The translations under genes and the position numbers were made by a program. DNA of 64,000 nucleotides. It comes from Heligmosomoides polygyrus polygyrus (lineage: Eukaryota > Nematoda > Chromadorea > Rhabditida > Heligmosomidae). Positions 44,740 through 57,239 of this stretch are shown piece by piece (the stretch's first letter is position 1; every line of letters starts with the position of its first letter). Under the pieces are notes generated by a model. The model did not search any database. It saw nothing but the letters and a program-made list of their open reading frames with translations, and was not told the DNA's origin. The stretch is taken from NCBI GenBank assembly GCA_947396885.1, contig OX377206.1, positions 89,339,960 through 89,403,959 of the forward strand, read 5' to 3'.

Positions 44740-45850
44740 GCATAATGTTATATACCATTTGAGAGAAAATGATTTGAGAATGATTCTGCCACCTTTAGGT
44801 TTCAATTCTCACCTTTTCTATCTCGATTTTTGCACATTTCAAGTCAATAAAGTGGCTGGTCAAAAGAAGAAAAATACACCTTCTCCTAAAGCTCCTCCTT
44901 TTCCCTGCTTACTTTTGATTTTTTTTTGGCAAAACAGTATAACCAATCAAGGCGATGATTTGTTTTACAAGAATGTGCGCTGAGTTGTTTCGTTCGTCTT
45001 GATTTTCTTTAATTTTCAGAGAAGTCAAGTAGGGTGCCCAGAAAACATATCTTTTTTGGCCAATATCTTCTTTTCTTTGTAAAACTTTTTTGGACAGACT
45101 TATAGAGCCTTCGAACAATAATGTTTTGCTCTATCAATGTGCCCGTTGTATTTAATTGATCATGGTGATCTTCTTCTTCTCTTTTCTTCGCGAAAGCCCT
45201 GAACGATCGCTATGACGCTCTTCGTGTCCCTCGAGCGAGGAGGATCCATTGGAGCACTCTGGCACGCGAAAGGGACGAATGGAGACGCTGCTGGCGCCCG
45301 CTCGAGCAAGTCGATGATCAACGGGACGACAGGTGATACAGGTGATACATGTGGTTCTTCAATTTTAAACGAAATAACGAAAAAAAACAACAGAAAAATG
45401 GCCCTTACCAGTTTGTCGCATAGTGTCGTGTGTCATTTGAAAGAGAATGTTTCGTTTTATTAGAATATGTGTTTTGTTCTTTGGTCAGTCTAAAGTTTCC
45501 TTATCATTAGGTTATCAGGTTCAGGCTCAAAATTTAATCAAAGAGTATGAGCCGTTGGTAAAAGTAGTTTATGTCTTTTGGACACTTCATTTTAATGTCT
45601 TGAAAATTGATAAAAATGAAAATGAACGAAAACTTCCTAAAAATATTCTTGTAGAGCAAGTCATTGTTTTTTGAACAGTGTAATTCTTATTCTTAGAAAA
45701 ACTCAAAGGCAAGCAGAGAGAAGACGATGTTGGGCGAATTTTTCCGTTTTTGACTTAAATTTAACCACATAAAATTGATAAAAATTGAGAATAGGAAAAA
45801 GCGAAACATACGATCTGATAGAAAAAAATCATTCTCTTTCGAAAGGCACA
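44740..45850. repeat. Long inverted repeat of about 1.1 kb
   Basis: The left arm (about 44740-45120) and right arm (about 45440-45850) are diverged reverse complements. Translated in mirrored directions, both arms give related peptides: YVFWAPYLTSLKI then ILVKQIIAL at the left, YVFWTLHFNVLKI then ILVEQVIVF at the right. This suggests a foldback or long-TIR transposon whose arms once carried coding sequence. The 300-base middle is GC-richer and unrecognised. Confidence 0.6.
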
Positions 45851-46204
45851 TATTGCACAAAAGGCTTTTGTATTTGGAAAGAAATGTCGAATAAAATGTA
45901 AAGAAAACCGCGTGGTTTAGTTTCCAACCTAATATATTCCTGAATGTTCCTGAAAGAACTTAAACGTCGTTAAGTCGCTTGTCGTTCGTCCATGTTGGCC
46001 CTCCACTACAGTACTTAACCCAGGAATCTGAGTACCACTTCAGAAAGGCGACCTAGCTGAATCCGTGTCGACTCTTCATCATGGAGATATCCATCAGTCG
46101 GACAGCGAAGCTGTTCTGGACACTGAAATTGCCGCTATGTTTGAGACGAGCTGCAGTTTTGTGGGTTTTTCCACTTCACCATTACGTTCGTGCGTGCCAG
46201 CGCA

Positions 46205-46296
46205 GTTGGGAGAGGCGCCTGCTTTGCGTGCACCCCAAATCGAGGTGCTCGGATCGGGTTCCGTTCAGGTCATCCAGGCCTTCGTCCCTCTGTGTG
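46205..46296 (+). mobile_element. SINE-A head fragment
   Basis: Short remnant with 'gcgtgcaccccaaatcgagg' and 'ggccttcgtccctc'. Confidence 0.55.
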
Positions 46297-46639
46297 TATA
46301 ATTAATATCTTTGAGTCGAACTGAATGTACACTAAAGACTGATCATCTAAATAACGCCGGGCAGGGGAAGGGGTACTGTAGCGGGCAAAAAATCTCTGTA
46401 GGTCTGTAGCTTAGTTTCTTCTACCTATGATTTTATTTATTTATTTATTTAGGGCATACACAAAAGTCTAGCAGTATACAATAGCGTTAGAAAAAGTACG
46501 GTATTATGCTCCATCATGAACGAAACGTCAACAGTATTTAAGTCATATTTCCTTTAGTTGAACTCGTTATAAACACCTTACTTGCTTGCACATACAAGCT
46601 TTATCAGGATATTTGTAGAAGCACTATGAACTGAAGAAG

Positions 46640-47210
46640 CAAACACTAGCGAAGTTTTCAATGAATGACTGATTGGTGTTTGAGTGAAAAATATTTATCA
46701 TTACCTTTACCTTAATTGGAGACGTGATAACGTCACGTAAACCTAAAGTAAAAAGAGCAGTGAATTATTTTTATTATTTTATTTTTTTGAATTATTTTTT
46801 TTCTGTTAGAAAAGAAGCTGGTCCTAGTCCTACGTTTTGCAACCGGCCTCGCAAGGCTAATTCCCTCCATTTTTTATTTATTTTATTTTATTTCAAAGCG
46901 AAAGCCTCTTTTTCGAGTTTTCCAGATTTTTACATCTATGTAAAACTCCCAACTCAGCCCTGCAACAAATTAGCAACGGCGTACGGTGCTGGTCCTGGGT
47001 TGTGCTCTATATTCGAGCAAAATGTAAAGACAACCCTAGGATCAGGAAGGAATACGTCGTAGCTTCGTGGTCCCCCGCCCCTGGGTGTTGAACTCACAAT
47101 TTTCAAATACCTGTCAGTGGGGAGCGTGGAAAAATGACGAGGCAAACGTTGGCAAAGCTATTCGTAAGCGATTAGCGTTCAGGCAAAATTTGTTAAGAAA
47201 CGAGAACTGT
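46640..47210 (+). repeat. Repeat C copies leading into the tandem array
   Basis: Two diverged units (about 46640-47000 and 47080-47210). The second grades into the regular array. Confidence 0.6.
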
Positions 47211-47224
47211 TTTTCAGGATTGCC

Positions 47225-48800
47225 AGAATTTTGAAAGTCTCGTAAAAATTCCCGTTCCACGTCGGCTATAAAGCGGCGCGGGCGTATGGTGGCTATTCTA
47301 GCAGTTTCATAGCTTGTGCAGAGTTGAAATATTGTATAGAGTTGGAAATCGAATTAAAGGACAATGTTGTCTTCAAAGTATTTCCTTAGGATCACCAGGG
47401 TTTTGAAAGTCTCGTAAAAATTCCCGCTTCACGTCGGCTATAAAGCGGTGCGGGCGTATGGTGGCTATTCTAGCAGTTTCATAGCCTTGTGCAGATTTGA
47501 AATATTGTATAGAGTTGGAAATCGAATTAAAGGACAATGTTGTCTTCAAAGTATTTCCTTAGGATCACCAGGGTTTTGAAAGTCTCGTAAAAATTCCCGC
47601 TTCACGTCGGCTATAAAGCGGCGCGGGCGCATGGTGGCTATTCTAGCAGTTTCATAGCCGTGTGCAGATTTGAAATATTGTATAGAGTTGGAAATCGAAG
47701 TAAAGGACAATGTTGTCTTCAAAGTATTTCTTTAGGATCACCAGGGTTTTGAAAGTCTCGTAAAAATTCCCGCTTCACGTCGGCTATAGAGCGGCGCGGG
47801 CGTATGGTGGCTATTCTAGCAGTTTCATAGCCTTGTGCAGATTTGAAATATTGTATAGAGTTGGAAATCGAATTAAAGGACAATGTTAGACTCCATGTCC
47901 GACTTTCCATGAATCTCGGCATGATGTTTCGTGTTGAATTGTTTGTTCTTGGAGCTGTGCACCGAGATTGTTACAACACTTTATTTCGGCTTACGTTTCG
48001 GCGGTTTCGCCTTCGTCGGAGCCTGGAAGAGACAATGTTGTCTTCAAAGTATATTTCCTTAGGATCACCAGGGTTTTGAAAGTCTCGTAAAAATTCCCGC
48101 TTCACGTCGGCTATAAAGCGGCGCTGGCGTATGGTGGCCATTCTAGCAGTTTCATAGCCTTGTGCAGATTTGAAATATTGTATAGAGTTGGAAATCAAAT
48201 TAAAGGACAATGATGTCTTCAAAGTATTTCTTTAGGATCACCAGGGTTTTGAAAGTCTCGTAAAAATTCCCGCTTCACGTCGGCTATAAAGCGGCGCGGG
48301 CGTGTGGTGGCTATTCTAGCAGTTTCATAGCCTTGTGCAGATTTGAAATATTGTATAGAGTTGGAAATCAAATTAAAGGACAATGTTGTCTTCAAAGTAT
48401 TTCTTTAGGATCACCAGGGCTTTGAAAGTCTCGTGAAAATTCCCGCTTCACGTAGGCTATAAAGCGGCGCGGGCGTATGGTGGCTATTCTAGCAGTTTCA
48501 TAGCCTTGAGCAGAGTTGAAATATTGTATAGAGTTGGAAATTGAATTAAAGGACAATGTTGTCTTCAAAGTATATTTCTTTAGGATCACCAGGGCTTTGA
48601 AAGTCTCGTGAAAATTCCCGCTTCACGTCGGCTATAAAGCGGCGCGGGCGTATGGTGGCTATTCTAGCAGTTTCATAGCCTTGTGCAGAGTTGAAATATT
48701 GTATAGAGTTGGAAATTGAATTAAAGACAATGTTGGTTGTCTTCAAAGTATTTCTTTAGGATCACCAGGGTTTTGAATGTTTTGAAAAATTCCCGTTTCA
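47225..48800 (+). repeat. 173-bp tandem array, nine units
   Basis: Units begin 'ttttgaaagtctcgtaaaaa' or close variants at about 47231, 47401, 47574, 47747, 48074, 48247, 48419, 48595 and 48771. The period is 170-176 bases, and units are nearly identical except at the edges. One interval is 327 bases because of an insertion (47888-48031). The unit is a shortened repeat C. The open frames in it are the repeat read through, not genes. Confidence 0.92.
47888..48031 (-). mobile_element. 144-bp insertion in the array with a hammerhead-like core
   Basis: Flanked by direct copies of ACAATGTT (47880-47887 and 48032-48039). On the minus strand it reads TCTTCCAGGCTC, then CCGACGA, a GGCG/CGCC stem, then GAAAC. 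It matches 55130-55285 (+) over most of its length. Confidence 0.75.
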
Positions 48801-49194
48801 CCTCTCGTATAAAGGAGCGGGGGCGCGCAACGGCCGCTCTCCATCGCTTTCAATTTCACACAAAATTGAAAGATGATGAGGAGTCGGAAGTCAAGACGTG
48901 CTACAAGCTTGTATTCTCAGTGTCCACTTTTGTACTTTCGGTGTTTTCCTGCATTGGAGTTACTGTGACGAAGCCTAGTCAGATTGTCTACGAAAGTCCT
49001 ACGCTGTGTGTACCTCCGGTAACTTCTACCGGAGTGTTTGGTCGCTATCTATTCTTCTCCATATGCTCCAACTCTTCGTGGTGGAAGGTCATTTCAAGCA
49101 CGTCGGTCCGATAAAGGACTCCCTTAATTTTGGTTCACTGAACCAATACCTTTTTATCCTTAGACCTTTCTTTTCGTGCATCTCCCGTTATGGA

Positions 49195-49250
49195 GAGTCT
49201 CTCGCGACAAAACTCTTGCGCTAGGCAGAACTCGAACCCACACACAAGCA
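49195..49250 (-). mobile_element. SINE-B fragment
   Basis: Head only; box B complement reads gaactcgaaccc. Confidence 0.5.
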
Positions 49251-49389
49251 TGCAAAGTATTGTCTATCGTAAGTGTTGTGCCTGGAGACGCTCCGTAGGA
49301 AGAACGGTTTATTTGGTAGTTGCTAAGGCAGTAGAACACACAGTAGAAATACACCTCACTTCATCCACCGCATTTATACGGTAAGGAAT

Positions 49390-50400
49390 GGTTTATATCT
49401 TATATCCCTGCTATTACTCTGCTATTCTATACACAATAGTAAGGCCTTCAACTTAACCAGTTTCATGTTGATATGAGCGACTGGCTCTTCCGAATATCAA
49501 AGGTGAATGCTATATTAAGCGTCGAGGATATTTATTATTTATGTACAACGTGCACCATAAAGAACAAAGGTGAAGCAAGTGAAGCATATTGTCAGTATGC
49601 ATTGCAACTTTGGTAGGGCCTAGTGTTTTGCAGCAATTCAAAAGCCCAAGTACAAGGAGACTGCAATTACAAACAAAGGTGTAATGAGACTAAAAAGTAG
49701 TGTATGAATTAACTGAGAGGAATTTTAGCAAATAACATTATTAAAGTCTTGGATGCAGTGATCGGTTTAGGGAGCACTATAACTATGGCGTTATTCCGAT
49801 GGAGTAATGAAATCACTTTCGAACATCTAGACAGAAGGACTTCATTACGCTTCCATTCGAGGCTGCTTCCATAGTAACTGAGTTAACAAACCGAACTTGC
49901 AGTAGTACATTGTATCAATGTCAAGAATAAAGCTACATATACATTACATATAAAGAAAACACCACAAATGTAAAATTAGTGCATTGCATAGGCTCCTCTG
50001 TAGTTAAACTTTGAATAACAGCCGCCGACGTCAAGCACAAAAAAGAGCAGGCATAATGACTCACTAAGCATGAGTAAAAAAACACACAACACCACTATTC
50101 GATCATAGTAACCACGGCACCACATCGCAGGAAACTCGCAACCCGTTGAGCATATGCTGACGGAGAGGTAGATCTGCAGTTAACAGAACATTGCTGAAAC
50201 GCGGAATGACCATACATAGCCTAGAAAATTCAGGTTTAGCAAAAATGCCGGTACTTTAGTAATCGGGAAAGATCTAGCCTAATAATTCTTCTTTTAAAAA
50301 CGTTAGCTATGTTCGCCTGAAATAGGTCAACAGGAAGAAGACTCATCCATCTAGCATCTCGATAGAAAAAAGAATGAAAAACAGTGGTAAAAAATCGTGG
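49390..50400. other. No gene or repeat recognised
   Basis: Roughly 1 kb with no convincing frame, domain or repeat family. Confidence 0.4.
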
Positions 50401-50419
50401 ATGTTACGTGCGATCCAAC

Positions 50420-50505
50420 AGCGCCGGCTGTGCAGGGCGTAGTATCCCTGCCCGGTAGGGGTTACGGGTTCGAGTTCCGCCTGGCGCAAGAGCTTTGGTC
50501 GCATA
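50420..50505 (+). mobile_element. SINE-B copy
   Basis: The clearest SINE-B head: 'gggcgtagtatccctgcccgg', box B GGTTCGAGTTCCG, then 'ctggcgcaagagctttggtcg'. Confidence 0.7.
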
Positions 50506-50940
50506 TAAACATTCATCTTCGAGCAGTGACCAGATAAGATATTTCTAGGCAATCTCTCCACCTTCACACTTTTGTGACAGAGCTTTGTTCTTTCATCAAT
50601 GTTCCTTGCAATTCAGCGAGTTTTAAGCAGGCTTACGGTTTCTCTTCTTCTGTTCGTCACCATATAACCCATTTCGGTGCAGTTCGTGTTACGGGGGGGG
50701 GGGGGGGGGGGGAGGGGGCGGCGGTGGTGCAGTGATGCGACGACGACTTCCCTTGCTCCTTTTTCTTACTATAGTAGTGTCCCACCGTAAGTTGGCCATT
50801 GAAAAAGTCCACGCCAACCCCCCCCCCCCCCCAACCCGGTATAGCGCTCCCGTTTCTCTTGTCACTAGTCTTCTTGTCAGGACTCACACATCCGCTGAAA
50901 CGTCAGTCGTTTTTCTCCTCGACCACAGTACTCTGTCCAT

Positions 50941-51107
50941 GGGCCGAATTCATCAACGACTAACCCGACGGCATAGGGGATAGAGATACTCACGATGAAG
51001 CCTGCATTTCTGACTCTGACCTTGTCTCTACCTGACTGTTATCTTATCTCTACCCCTGATACCCCCCCCCCATACCCACGGGTTTAATTGTTGATGAATC
51101 CGGCCCC
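50941..51107. mobile_element. MITE-P copy
   Basis: 167 bp with ends GGGCCGAATTCATCAAC and, inverted, GGGGCCGGATTCATCAAC; contains a 9-10 base C run. Confidence 0.8.
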
Positions 51108-51440
51108 AGTGGTTTTGCACTGACACCATAGCGACTTCTGATGACGGTCCATGACGGGGTTTGTCTACCTTTCGGTGTTTCACACTGAATTAATGGTCAT
51201 TTTTGTATTCTCGAATGGCGTGGCCTGCAAGAGTCTGGAGATTTCCTTCCTAAATTTACATGAATAATGTGAAAAAATGAAAACTAACGGTTTACCCACC
51301 AGAGAGAAGTAGCGATTCTTTTCGTCACTTTTCTTCAGACGAACTTATTTATTACAACATCTCCCCGGTTATGGGAGCGCCATTTTTTCGCGAATTTTAT
51401 ATCCATTTGTTTATTTAACAATTACATAATAAAGGTTTTA

Positions 51441-51736
51441 TAAGGATAAAGAATAAAGGACGGCGTTACACAATCCCTTTTGGGATGCGCCAGCGCATTC
51501 TACTTCTAGGGATGTCGTGGAGGCGATTTGAATGCGTATTTGGCCATACAGTGACTTACGGTGACCAGCCGATGGACAAGTCAGCGCTTTATCCTTCCCA
51601 GAAAGTATGGTACCAATTCACCGACCCCGGGGAGATGAAAGGTTTGGCTGGCCTGGGCGAGTAATCCGAACCAAGAACTAGGTATCGGGTGCAGGCGACA
51701 GTCGGCGCCTCCTTCGACTGCGCTACATGCGCCCAA
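51441..51736 (-). mobile_element. SINE-A copy
   Basis: Well preserved; box A complement changed to 'cgactgcgctacat'. Confidence 0.85.
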
Positions 51737-51739
51737 AGT

Positions 51740-52730
51740 TTTTATAAGTATTTTAAAACCTTTGTATCTAAATATTGCTCTAATTTGAACTTTAGAAATC
51801 AGCCAAATTGAAATTAATTTTATTCGAACAACTATCATTAAAAATAGCTAACTTATGAACAAAGAGGCTGTAAAAAAAAATAATGTCTGAGTGAGTAGCC
51901 TCCTGTCAATTCGATTTTTTTCGGTTCCAAAGAAGGCGATAATCTCTAAACCGAAATAAATCTACTGTACCAATCATGGTGAATAGTTTGATGCTGCTTC
52001 GTGTCATCAGAAGCTGCTAAGTCAAGATTCGTGGAAACCCGAATCTGAACCGAAGGGGTTCTTTTTTGCGGACACATAACATACATATTCGACATTCAGA
52101 GAACAGCAATATGACATTAACATAAACAAAATGGAGCCCTGAACGAAACTACCCTTCTATGCAATTGTGCTAAGCGAAAACATGCCATAGGTTGAAGCAA
52201 AACGAGCCTCAGAAAGACTAATCTTGCTAGCATGGATTGCTTCAGTAACAAGGGTTGTGTCTTCACCGGCAGAGTCTGAACCTTCACCGATTTCGCCGCA
52301 ATAGCGCAGCATATCGCTGCGCCACTAGACTGCGAGGTGCCGTTTCCGCGCTCATCTATAGGTGATCAGTGGGATTCTCCGGAAATGAAGGCAACATTTC
52401 ATGGATTCTGAGACAGATGAAAGTGGACCCGTTCATATGTTGGATGGGAACCTATTGTGGGAAAGAAAGTTGAGTTAAGTCAAGAAAAAATCTGTGATTG
52501 TCTTGTAGTGGGCAGTTTAGACGTTCACTGTCCTTGTCGCTGAAAACCAATCGGTATTGTTTATGCTATGAGTTTCAATCTCAAATTTCCAATTTCCACT
52601 ACATTTGAAATAGAAATCTAATACAACCTTTATTTTTTCTTGCAATAAACTTTGTATTTTAATTCTGCACAGGCTGCCTTGTCCCAGAATTTATCAGAAT
52701 TTGATGGTGGCCCATGAAGTTTGGTCTGTA
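51740..52730. other. No gene recognised
   Basis: AT-rich stretch between two SINE-A copies. No domain, splice pattern or repeat could be supported. Confidence 0.4.
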
Positions 52731-52734
52731 GCGA

Positions 52735-53008
52735 GGATAAACGTTAGTCAGCGGCTGCTTGGAATGCGCCACGCATTCTACTTCAACGTAATATCACAGA
52801 TGCAGCTTCAATGCGTATTTGGCCTTCACTACGACCTTCGGTACCCAGCCGATAAAGAAGTAAGTGTTTTGTGCCTTTTTTGGCAAGTCTGGTACCAAAT
52901 TACCGGCTACAGAGGGATAGAAGGCCTGGATGATCTGAGCGGAACCCGATCTGAGAACCTCGACTTGGGGTACACGCGAGACAGACGCATCTTCCAACTG
53001 CGCTGCTC
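52735..53008 (-). mobile_element. SINE-A copy, diverged
   Basis: Tail lost; body and head identifiable ('aatgcgccacgcattctac' at about 52765). Confidence 0.75.
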
Positions 53009-53540
53009 TGAACTCAGAGATGTATTTTAAAAAATTAAAAAATAGCAACATTTTTTCTCACTACATTGCCCATCATCCTGATAGTGTAGAGACAACTGTA
53101 GCTCGACTCAAACACTGCAAATTCTGTGTCCAGAACAGGTTCCGCGAAATTCGTCGCCGTTTGCTTCATCATTTTTCAAAAGTTCCCTCCCCCCTCTCCC
53201 AGCACACTAAGGCTAGATTTCCAAGTTTCAAGTTGTTTCTCCGTCGGTAGAATCACTTCAAAATTGACACAAAATCCGTTAATGTTCTGAAAAAGAAGCT
53301 GTAAACCCGCTATTATTGCATTCTTTTTGCGACACTGGTTGTAGTCACTCACTTGTTTTCTGCGCCTCATATTTCTACAGCTTTCCAATCAATTTTTTCA
53401 AATTTGTGTCAAAAAATTTGTCTTTTCATGTCCATTCTTCCTAATCTTCTCTTCATTCGCTCACCCTTCTATTTCATTTCTTATCTCTTTACAAATGAAC
53501 CGATTTTAAGGATGGCTTATAATGCGCACCTTTTCTTCAC

Positions 53541-53937
53541 AAGACATTGGATCCGACGCCGATTCGGATAATTCGGATTCGTCATTTTTTCCAAACCCTG
53601 GTTAAAAAATGTGCGAACAATGACATCTTTAAAAAGTTTGGAGCCTAGGGCGATTCGGATAGAGGCCATTTTCAGGTGAATTTTTAGAAAATTCAGATAA
53701 CTGATTTTTGATAGGAAAGCTGATGTCCTATCCGATTCGGATATCCGGTTTGAAATCCGAAGATAAAACAGTTATTTGGATCATCTGAAAATTTCTCCTG
53801 TTAACCCTACACTAATCTGAATCACTCTAAGATCCGAAGCTTCTCAAAAATGTTATTATTCGCATCCTCTTTTTAACCGGATTTGAAAAAAATGGCAAAT
53901 TTCGAATTACCCGAATCAGCGTCGGGTCCAATGCCTA
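53541..53937. mobile_element. MITE-G copy, 8-bp target duplication
   Basis: 397 bp; ends CATTGGATCCGAC and, inverted, CATTGGACCCGAC, each 4 bases in. Perfect duplications TTCTTCAC at 53533-53540 and 53938-53945. Confidence 0.92.
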
Positions 53938-54041
53938 TTCTTCACTGAAGAGCCACGGGAAGAGCGTTGTATAAAGGCTCGTCTGAAGACATTGGCGAAG
54001 CGAACCTTTTTATATCTTTTTTATCGTGTAACATCGTTTTT

Positions 54042-54330
54042 AGGGGCGCATGTAGCGCAGAGGGGCATGTGTAGCGCAGTCGAAGGTTCCTTGTTCGGAT
54101 TTCCCGCCCAGGCCAACCAAGCCTTCCATCCCTCCGGGGTCGGTGAATTGGTACCAGACATGTCTGGGAAGGATAGAGCGCTGACTTGTTCATCAGCTGG
54201 CCACCGCAAGTCATTGTATGGCCAAATACGCATTCAAATCGCCTCCATGATAGGTAGAACAAGAATGCGTGGCGCATCCCAAAGGGGATTGAACAACGCC
54301 GTTCTTTATTCTTTTATCCTTTTAATATTG
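54042..54330 (+). mobile_element. SINE-A copy with doubled box A
   Basis: The head repeats 'tgtagcgcag' twice (about 54050 and 54072) and then lacks most of the A-to-B box spacer. Confidence 0.82.
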
Positions 54331-55129
54331 TTTTATTCGATTGTTGTTTTAAATTCTTTAGATTTCTTTCAACTTAAGATTTTACTTCTTTCTTTACTTC
54401 TTTGAGTTTCTACCTTTTCTTTTGTTTATATTGCACTGCCCTCCTTTCTGACTCCGAGGCTGGTTTTGAAACTTGTGCAGTTTTAAGCAAAGCGACGGAG
54501 TATCCTCCACATCCCGTCGCCACTTTGTAGCAGAAGTGGAAGTTTTACGGGGCTCGAAATATTCAGGCAATCTCAAGAAAATCTACCGCTTTGAGAACAA
54601 AAAACGATGGATCAGATGTGAAGAGCATTTCGAAAGGATTTTACAGCCTTCTTTGAGCTGATGCGTCTACATAAGTACGTACCACAAAAAATAAAAATCA
54701 ATTATGAAAAATCAAGAGTCTGCTTACATAGTTTGGGAGCCTAAGCACACCGCTAAGGGAATCACTTTCAGTTGTGAATTATTTTTAGGTGAAGCTTCGA
54801 TTGAAAGCAGTAATATGTAGAAGCGCTGTGGATTGCCGCTAGGAACCCCACGATAAACAGGAAGGAGGAACGCGTAGCGGTGATACAGGAGCTGGCTCCA
54901 TACGTTGACCTTTGCGGTCTCGAGCCGGAGAACAGTCTGCCTGAGGCTCGCTAGGAGGGTGAGCCGAAGGTGACCTCATCTCCTCATGTGTCGCCTTAAA
55001 AGGGGTACCGTTCGCCCATCTGCACTGGACTGTTTGTGCTACCTCCTCGTGTTTCGTCTCCCTCTCCTACCAACCTCTGATTCACCGCTGTGGTCTGAAA
55101 CCTCTTGGACGGATGGTTTTTCAAACTCA

Positions 55130-55285
55130 ACATGACTCTTCCAGGCTCTGAAGAAGGCGGTTACGCCGAAACGTTAGCCGAAATAAAGGATCTGTACTAA
55201 TCTTAGTTCGTCAGCTACATCACTTGGGTATTCATACAGATCAATATCATGCCAAGATTCAATGACAGTCGAACATGGAATATGA
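55130..55285 (+). repeat. Repeat with a hammerhead-like core
   Basis: CTGAAGA (55148-55154), a GGCG-GTTA-CGCC stem-loop (55156-55167) and GAAAC (55168-55172) match the order of the conserved hammerhead ribozyme core. The related 144-bp copy is at 47888-48031 (-). Hammerhead motifs are known from Penelope-like elements and retrozymes. I could not find the partner strand for helix III or a cleavage site, so activity is not claimed. Confidence 0.55.
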
Positions 55286-55289
55286 GCTG

Positions 55290-56925
55290 GTTTCACTATT
55301 ACTACCGCCTACTCGAAAGTTCTCGCCGCTTCACTGTTTTGAATATTCTGCCTTTTCATAAGTTATGCAATCCATTAGTCCGTCATCCTTTGCTATACAT
55401 GCACATCACCTGAGTCTGCATTGTAACCTTACCAGGCTCAGGAACCAAGACAGCACCTGGAGCTCTTCGACGAAGTGTAAGCGCAATGGAGACTTAAAAC
55501 ACCATATTTTTTAAATTTTTTAAAGCCGATCATTCCAATATTCAGGACCAATTTTCTGGGCACTCGTTGGCCACACAGAGTGAAATACGACGTGATACCA
55601 ATTGTATAATATTTCGCCGTGTTCACTTGAATAGATGATAAATGATGTGCCCCCTCTGACTAGGACAGATCCAATGATTCCCAAATCGCTGGTAAAAACT
55701 GAACGGCACTGAAATGCAGAACGAATCAACGATTTCTTTAGTACCATGTACTGAACTTTGCCTCATATTACCACATATGCAGGAAACAGACAAAAACGAA
55801 TCGACCTACACAACTTGGCCTCTTATACCATAATATTTTTAGTTCTTTAAAAAATGTTAGGTGGCGCACAAATGATTATTGAGATTTTAACCAAAACAGG
55901 AACAAAAACTCCTTCCCAAACCATACAAAAAAGCACCAATTTACGCGACGCGAATCGCCGAAACATATCTTTGAAGTAAGCGCGCTCCAATTCAACAACG
56001 TGGCGCACCCGCAGCAATAAAGGACAATTAGCCGAAGTGTTTGCCTTGTTTATACGGCAGTGCCACGAATACGCCAGCGTTTTGAACCAGCTGACTGTCT
56101 GCGGTTCGAGCCGGATATTGCCGTATTGCCTATCCGTTCATGTAATCGCCATTTATTCCACTGGGATGTCCGTCATTATTTTAATAGCCCACACAGGATG
56201 ACCGGAGCAGTTCATCTGGCGGGAGTCTTTGAACGCGTTCGTATTGGACGACGGCCAAGAGTTTCTTCCTCGTTTTTATTGCGAAATTCTACGTTTTCCT
56301 ACGATATCCTTCATTTCACTCCCGACTAGACTGGTGCGAAGGCGATAAATCCGGACGTAAGCAGTCGGATGCTCGTAAAATCCTGCGGTTGAAACATAAT
56401 TTGCTACACACCTTGAAAACTCGTCTGTGGGGTAAGGTGTCCTTGGGTAGACCAACTGACCTTGAGGAAGAAGATCCAGTTTCCAGTGACTTCCTGCTGG
56501 ATTCGTTCGTTTCCGTATTCCAAGTGTGTTATTGATGTGGCGTTGATGTCGGTGTCGATCTGTTCGGGCGGAGCTCGGCAACATCTCCGTCCGTCTCTTT
56601 CGCTTGCCAGAGTAGCTCAGTGGGTGCTCCCGCTCTGAGACACGAGGAGCGGTGGCGCAAATAGGCTCGAGGAGGGGGTCACCATGTAAGGAAGCCCAGT
56701 GCAATTTTTCGTGTTGTATAAAATTAAAGTTTTAAGCAGCAATAGTGTGTTCTAGTTCTATGGTGAACTGAGCTAGTCCATTTCTGAGGTAATTGGACAT
56801 ATATTTGCCTTCCTACCAAGACGAATATCCCCTGCGTACTTGGTGCCCCCCGAGCCTTTTTGTGCCGGAGCGGCATATCTTTCCCTCAGGAGTTTCACTA
56901 AGAGGTTCCACAAACGTGGTAGCGC
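55290..56925. other. No host gene recognised
   Basis: Holds a box A-like 'agtagctcagtgggt' at about 56610 without a clear box B, and a 142-codon minus-strand frame (56276-56704) with no recognisable domain. 56650-56700 resembles the poly-C repeat ends near 28.15 and 36.85 kb. Confidence 0.4.
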
Positions 56926-56927
56926 GA

Positions 56928-57222
56928 AAAGGGCGCGTGGAGCGCAGTCGGAGGAGCCGCCGGCTGCCGCCTGCACCCGATACCAGGTTCCTGGTTCGGA
57001 TTTCCCGCCCAGGCCAACCAAGCCTTCCATCCCTCCGGGGTCGGTGAATTGGGGCCAGACTTGTCTGGGAAGGATAAAGCGCTGACTTGTTCATCGGTTG
57101 GCTACCGCAAGTCATTGTATGGCCAAATACGCATTCAACTCGCCTCCACGACATCACGTAGAAGTAGAATGCGTGGCGCATCCCAAATGGGATTGAATAA
57201 CGCCGTCCTTTATCCTTTTATA
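56928..57222 (+). mobile_element. SINE-A copy, best preserved plus-strand copy
   Basis: Complete head, intact CCAGACTTGTCTGG palindrome and TCCTTTA tail. Confidence 0.88.
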
Positions 57223-57239
57223 CTTTTATAAATTCCGAA

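Noticed and set aside
47719..48746. Several 60-80 codon frames with near-identical peptides on the minus strand
   Set aside because: They are the 173-bp array read in one frame; the spacing equals the repeat period.
56276..56704. 142-codon minus-strand frame
   Set aside because: Biased, low-complexity composition, no domain; overlaps a repeat resembling the 28-kb and 36.8-kb poly-C elements.
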